Positions 62,946-64,000 of a DNA stretch of 64,000 nucleotides are shown here, piece by piece. This DNA is from Thauera sedimentorum (GTDB taxonomy: Bacteria > Pseudomonadota > Gammaproteobacteria > Burkholderiales > Rhodocyclaceae). Position numbers and translations under genes: made by a program. The notes below the pieces were generated by a model. The model was not told where the DNA came from. It made no database searches and saw only the letters and a list, made by a program, of their open reading frames with translations. The number at the start of each line of letters is the position of its first letter. Within the stretch, counting starts at the first letter, position 1. The stretch covers positions 1,736,001 to 1,800,000 of the forward strand of contig NZ_JACTAH010000001.1 of assembly GCF_014489115.1 (NCBI RefSeq), written 5' to 3'.

Positions 62946-63677
62946 TCAGGCTGCCTTCGCCGCACGCAGCGGGGCGACGCGTCCATGCTCCTGGGCTCCC
63001 AGGCGAACACCCGCCACGAGATAGGCATGAAGGCTGTGCGCAAAGCCGTCCAACTGCGCCAGCACCAGCCGGTTCGCACGGGTGAAGGCGTTGTAGGCGA
63101 GCACCGCCGGAATGGCGACGAACAGCCCCGCCGCGGTCATGATCAGCGCTTCGCCGACCGGGCCCGCGACCTGATCCAGCACCACGGTCGAACGGCCCGA
63201 CAAGCCGCTCAGTGCATGGTAGATGCCCCACACCGTGCCGAGCAGGCCGACGAAGGGCGCGGTGGCGCCGACCGAAGCGAGCAAGGTCAGGCCGCGTTCG
63301 ACGCGAGCCTGGGCAAACACGGTCGACTGCTGCAGGCTGCGGCCGATGAACTCGCCCGCGTCTACGCCGGCCCCGATACCGTCGGCGCTACGCGACTCGA
63401 AGGCACGGGCGGCGTCCAGCGCGCTGCTTGCCACGGCTGCAAAGACGCCGCTGGCGTCCTCGCGCCGCATGGCATCGAGCGCCTCCTCCCTTGAAGGCGC
63501 CGACCAGAACGCCTGCTGCGCCCGCAGCAGACCGCGGCGCATGCGTAGCTGCGTGACACCCTTGCCGACGATGACGCTCCAGCTGGCCACCGACATGAGG
63601 CCGAGCAGCAAGGCCACCGTGATGCCCACCCCGTCCGCTTGCGCAATCAGTTGCGCGATGCCCGTGTTATCGATCAC
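62946..63677 (-). CDS. exbB: ExbB/TolQ-type proton channel protein
   Basis: 243 aa with three membrane helices (about 17-37, 130-155, 170-195) and the MotA/TolQ/ExbB core ATAPFVGLLGTVWGIYHAL and VGEALIMTAAGLFVAIPAVL (in halves, GEALIMTAAGL). Forms the pentameric stator with ExbD. 51 bp after the partial membrane protein gene. Confidence 0.92.
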   Translation of the reverse strand: MIDNTGIAQLIAQADGVGITVALLLGLMSVASWSVIVGKGVTQLRMRRGLLRAQQAFWSAPSREEALDAMRREDASGVFAAVASSALDAARAFESRSADGIGAGVDAGEFIGRSLQQSTVFAQARVERGLTLLASVGATAPFVGLLGTVWGIYHALSGLSGRSTVVLDQVAGPVGEALIMTAAGLFVAIPAVLAYNAFTRANRLVLAQLDGFAHSLHAYLVAGVRLGAQEHGRVAPLRAAKAA

Positions 63678-63728
63678 TGTCGAATCTCCTCTGAGTTCTG
63701 GTGAGTGCCATCCGATGACGGCGCTCGC

Positions 63729-64000
63729 CTAGTGAACATGCGCTGCCGGCGCCATCCAAAGCATCGCACCCAGCTTGATCACCATGACTGACGCATACAG
63801 CCACACCGGAGCGCTGCCGTAGGCCCACACCCGCCACTGCAGCCGGTGCGTCGACACCAGCAAGCCGGCGCGCTGCCAGACGAGCCACAGCGTCCAGGCG
63901 ATGGCGACATAGGGCAGCAGGTTCAGCCATCCGAGCCATGCGTCGCCACGCTGCGCAAGCGGCTGGACCTGCCAGGACTGTCCCAGCAGAACGCCGGCCT
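63729..64000 (-). CDS. C-terminal part of a membrane protein (cut by window edge)
   Basis: The minus strand is open from the window edge to a TAG at 63731-63729: 89 residues with three hydrophobic segments (GWLNLLPYVAIAWTLWLVW, VWAYGSAPVWLYASVMVI and LGAMLWMAPAAH). No start is in view and I do not recognise the family. Same strand as exbB/exbD, probably the gene before them, perhaps linked to the same energy-coupling or uptake function. Confidence 0.6.
   Translation of the reverse strand, partial: AGVLLGQSWQVQPLAQRGDAWLGWLNLLPYVAIAWTLWLVWQRAGLLVSTHRLQWRVWAYGSAPVWLYASVMVIKLGAMLWMAPAAHVH

Overview
The window is GC-rich chromosomal DNA from a denitrifying betaproteobacterium, most likely Rhodocyclales (Thauera/Azoarcus-like). 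That placement is an inference from gene content: a clade I nosZ next to a RegB/RegA pair, nosR-D-F-Y-L, an rne with a long Ala/Arg/Glu-rich tail, the rimP-nusA-infB-rbfA-truB-rpsO-pnp order, and ETF-QO with acetoacetyl-CoA synthetase. No phage, insertion sequence or CRISPR array was seen. Gene boundaries are tight and many adjacent genes overlap by 4 or 8 bp.

Layout. 1-8.2 kb: rne, a ubiquitin-like/Mut7-C protein, a low-molecular-weight phosphatase, uvrB, an aromatic aminotransferase and two identical tRNA-Asn genes. 8.2-12.1 kb: a very large multi-sensor GGDEF-EAL protein with receiver domains at both ends. 12.2-23.8 kb (minus strand): a ten-gene, nearly gapless signalling operon: receiver-PAS protein, 63-aa protein, HDOD protein, receiver-HD-GYP, Cache-PAS kinase, receiver protein, MglA-type GTPase, kinase, receiver-MshEN-PilB-type ATPase, hemerythrin-kinase. 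23.9-36 kb: regB-regA, divergent from nosZ, then nosR, a small membrane protein, nosD, nosF, nosY, nosL, an unrecognised gene and a second NosL-like gene. 36-42.4 kb: two small c-type cytochromes and a second signalling cluster (kinase, receiver, receiver-GAF-degenerate GGDEF-EAL). 42.6-47.6 kb: ansA, aspA, an alanine/sodium symporter-type gene and a divergent helix-turn-helix regulator. 47.6-48.6 kb: tRNA-Pro, Arg and His (minus strand) and dksA. 48.7-57.6 kb: pnp, rpsO, truB, rbfA, infB, nusA, rimP. 57.6-64 kb: isochorismatase-like hydrolase, acetoacetyl-CoA synthetase, thioesterase, ETF-QO, exbD, exbB and the C-terminal part of a membrane protein.

The most interesting non-coding signal lies between nosZ and nosR. 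A roughly 67-nt unit, made of a 5' hairpin, a conserved linker and an intrinsic terminator, occurs twice. The differences in its stems preserve pairing and include one covarying pair. The second copy starts exactly at the transcription start predicted from an FNR/DNR-type promoter. It looks like an undescribed small RNA tied to anaerobic respiration. Three promoters here (nosZ, the small RNA, nosR) and one in front of a cytochrome gene at 36.6 kb share the same class II FNR geometry.

The ten-gene operon is the best candidate protein system. It combines an O2/NO-sensing type hemerythrin kinase, c-di-GMP breakdown (HD-GYP, and EAL next door), a probable c-di-GMP-binding secretion/pilus-type ATPase and a polarity-type GTPase. 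It may control surface motility or secretion in response to oxygen; this is inferred from domains only.
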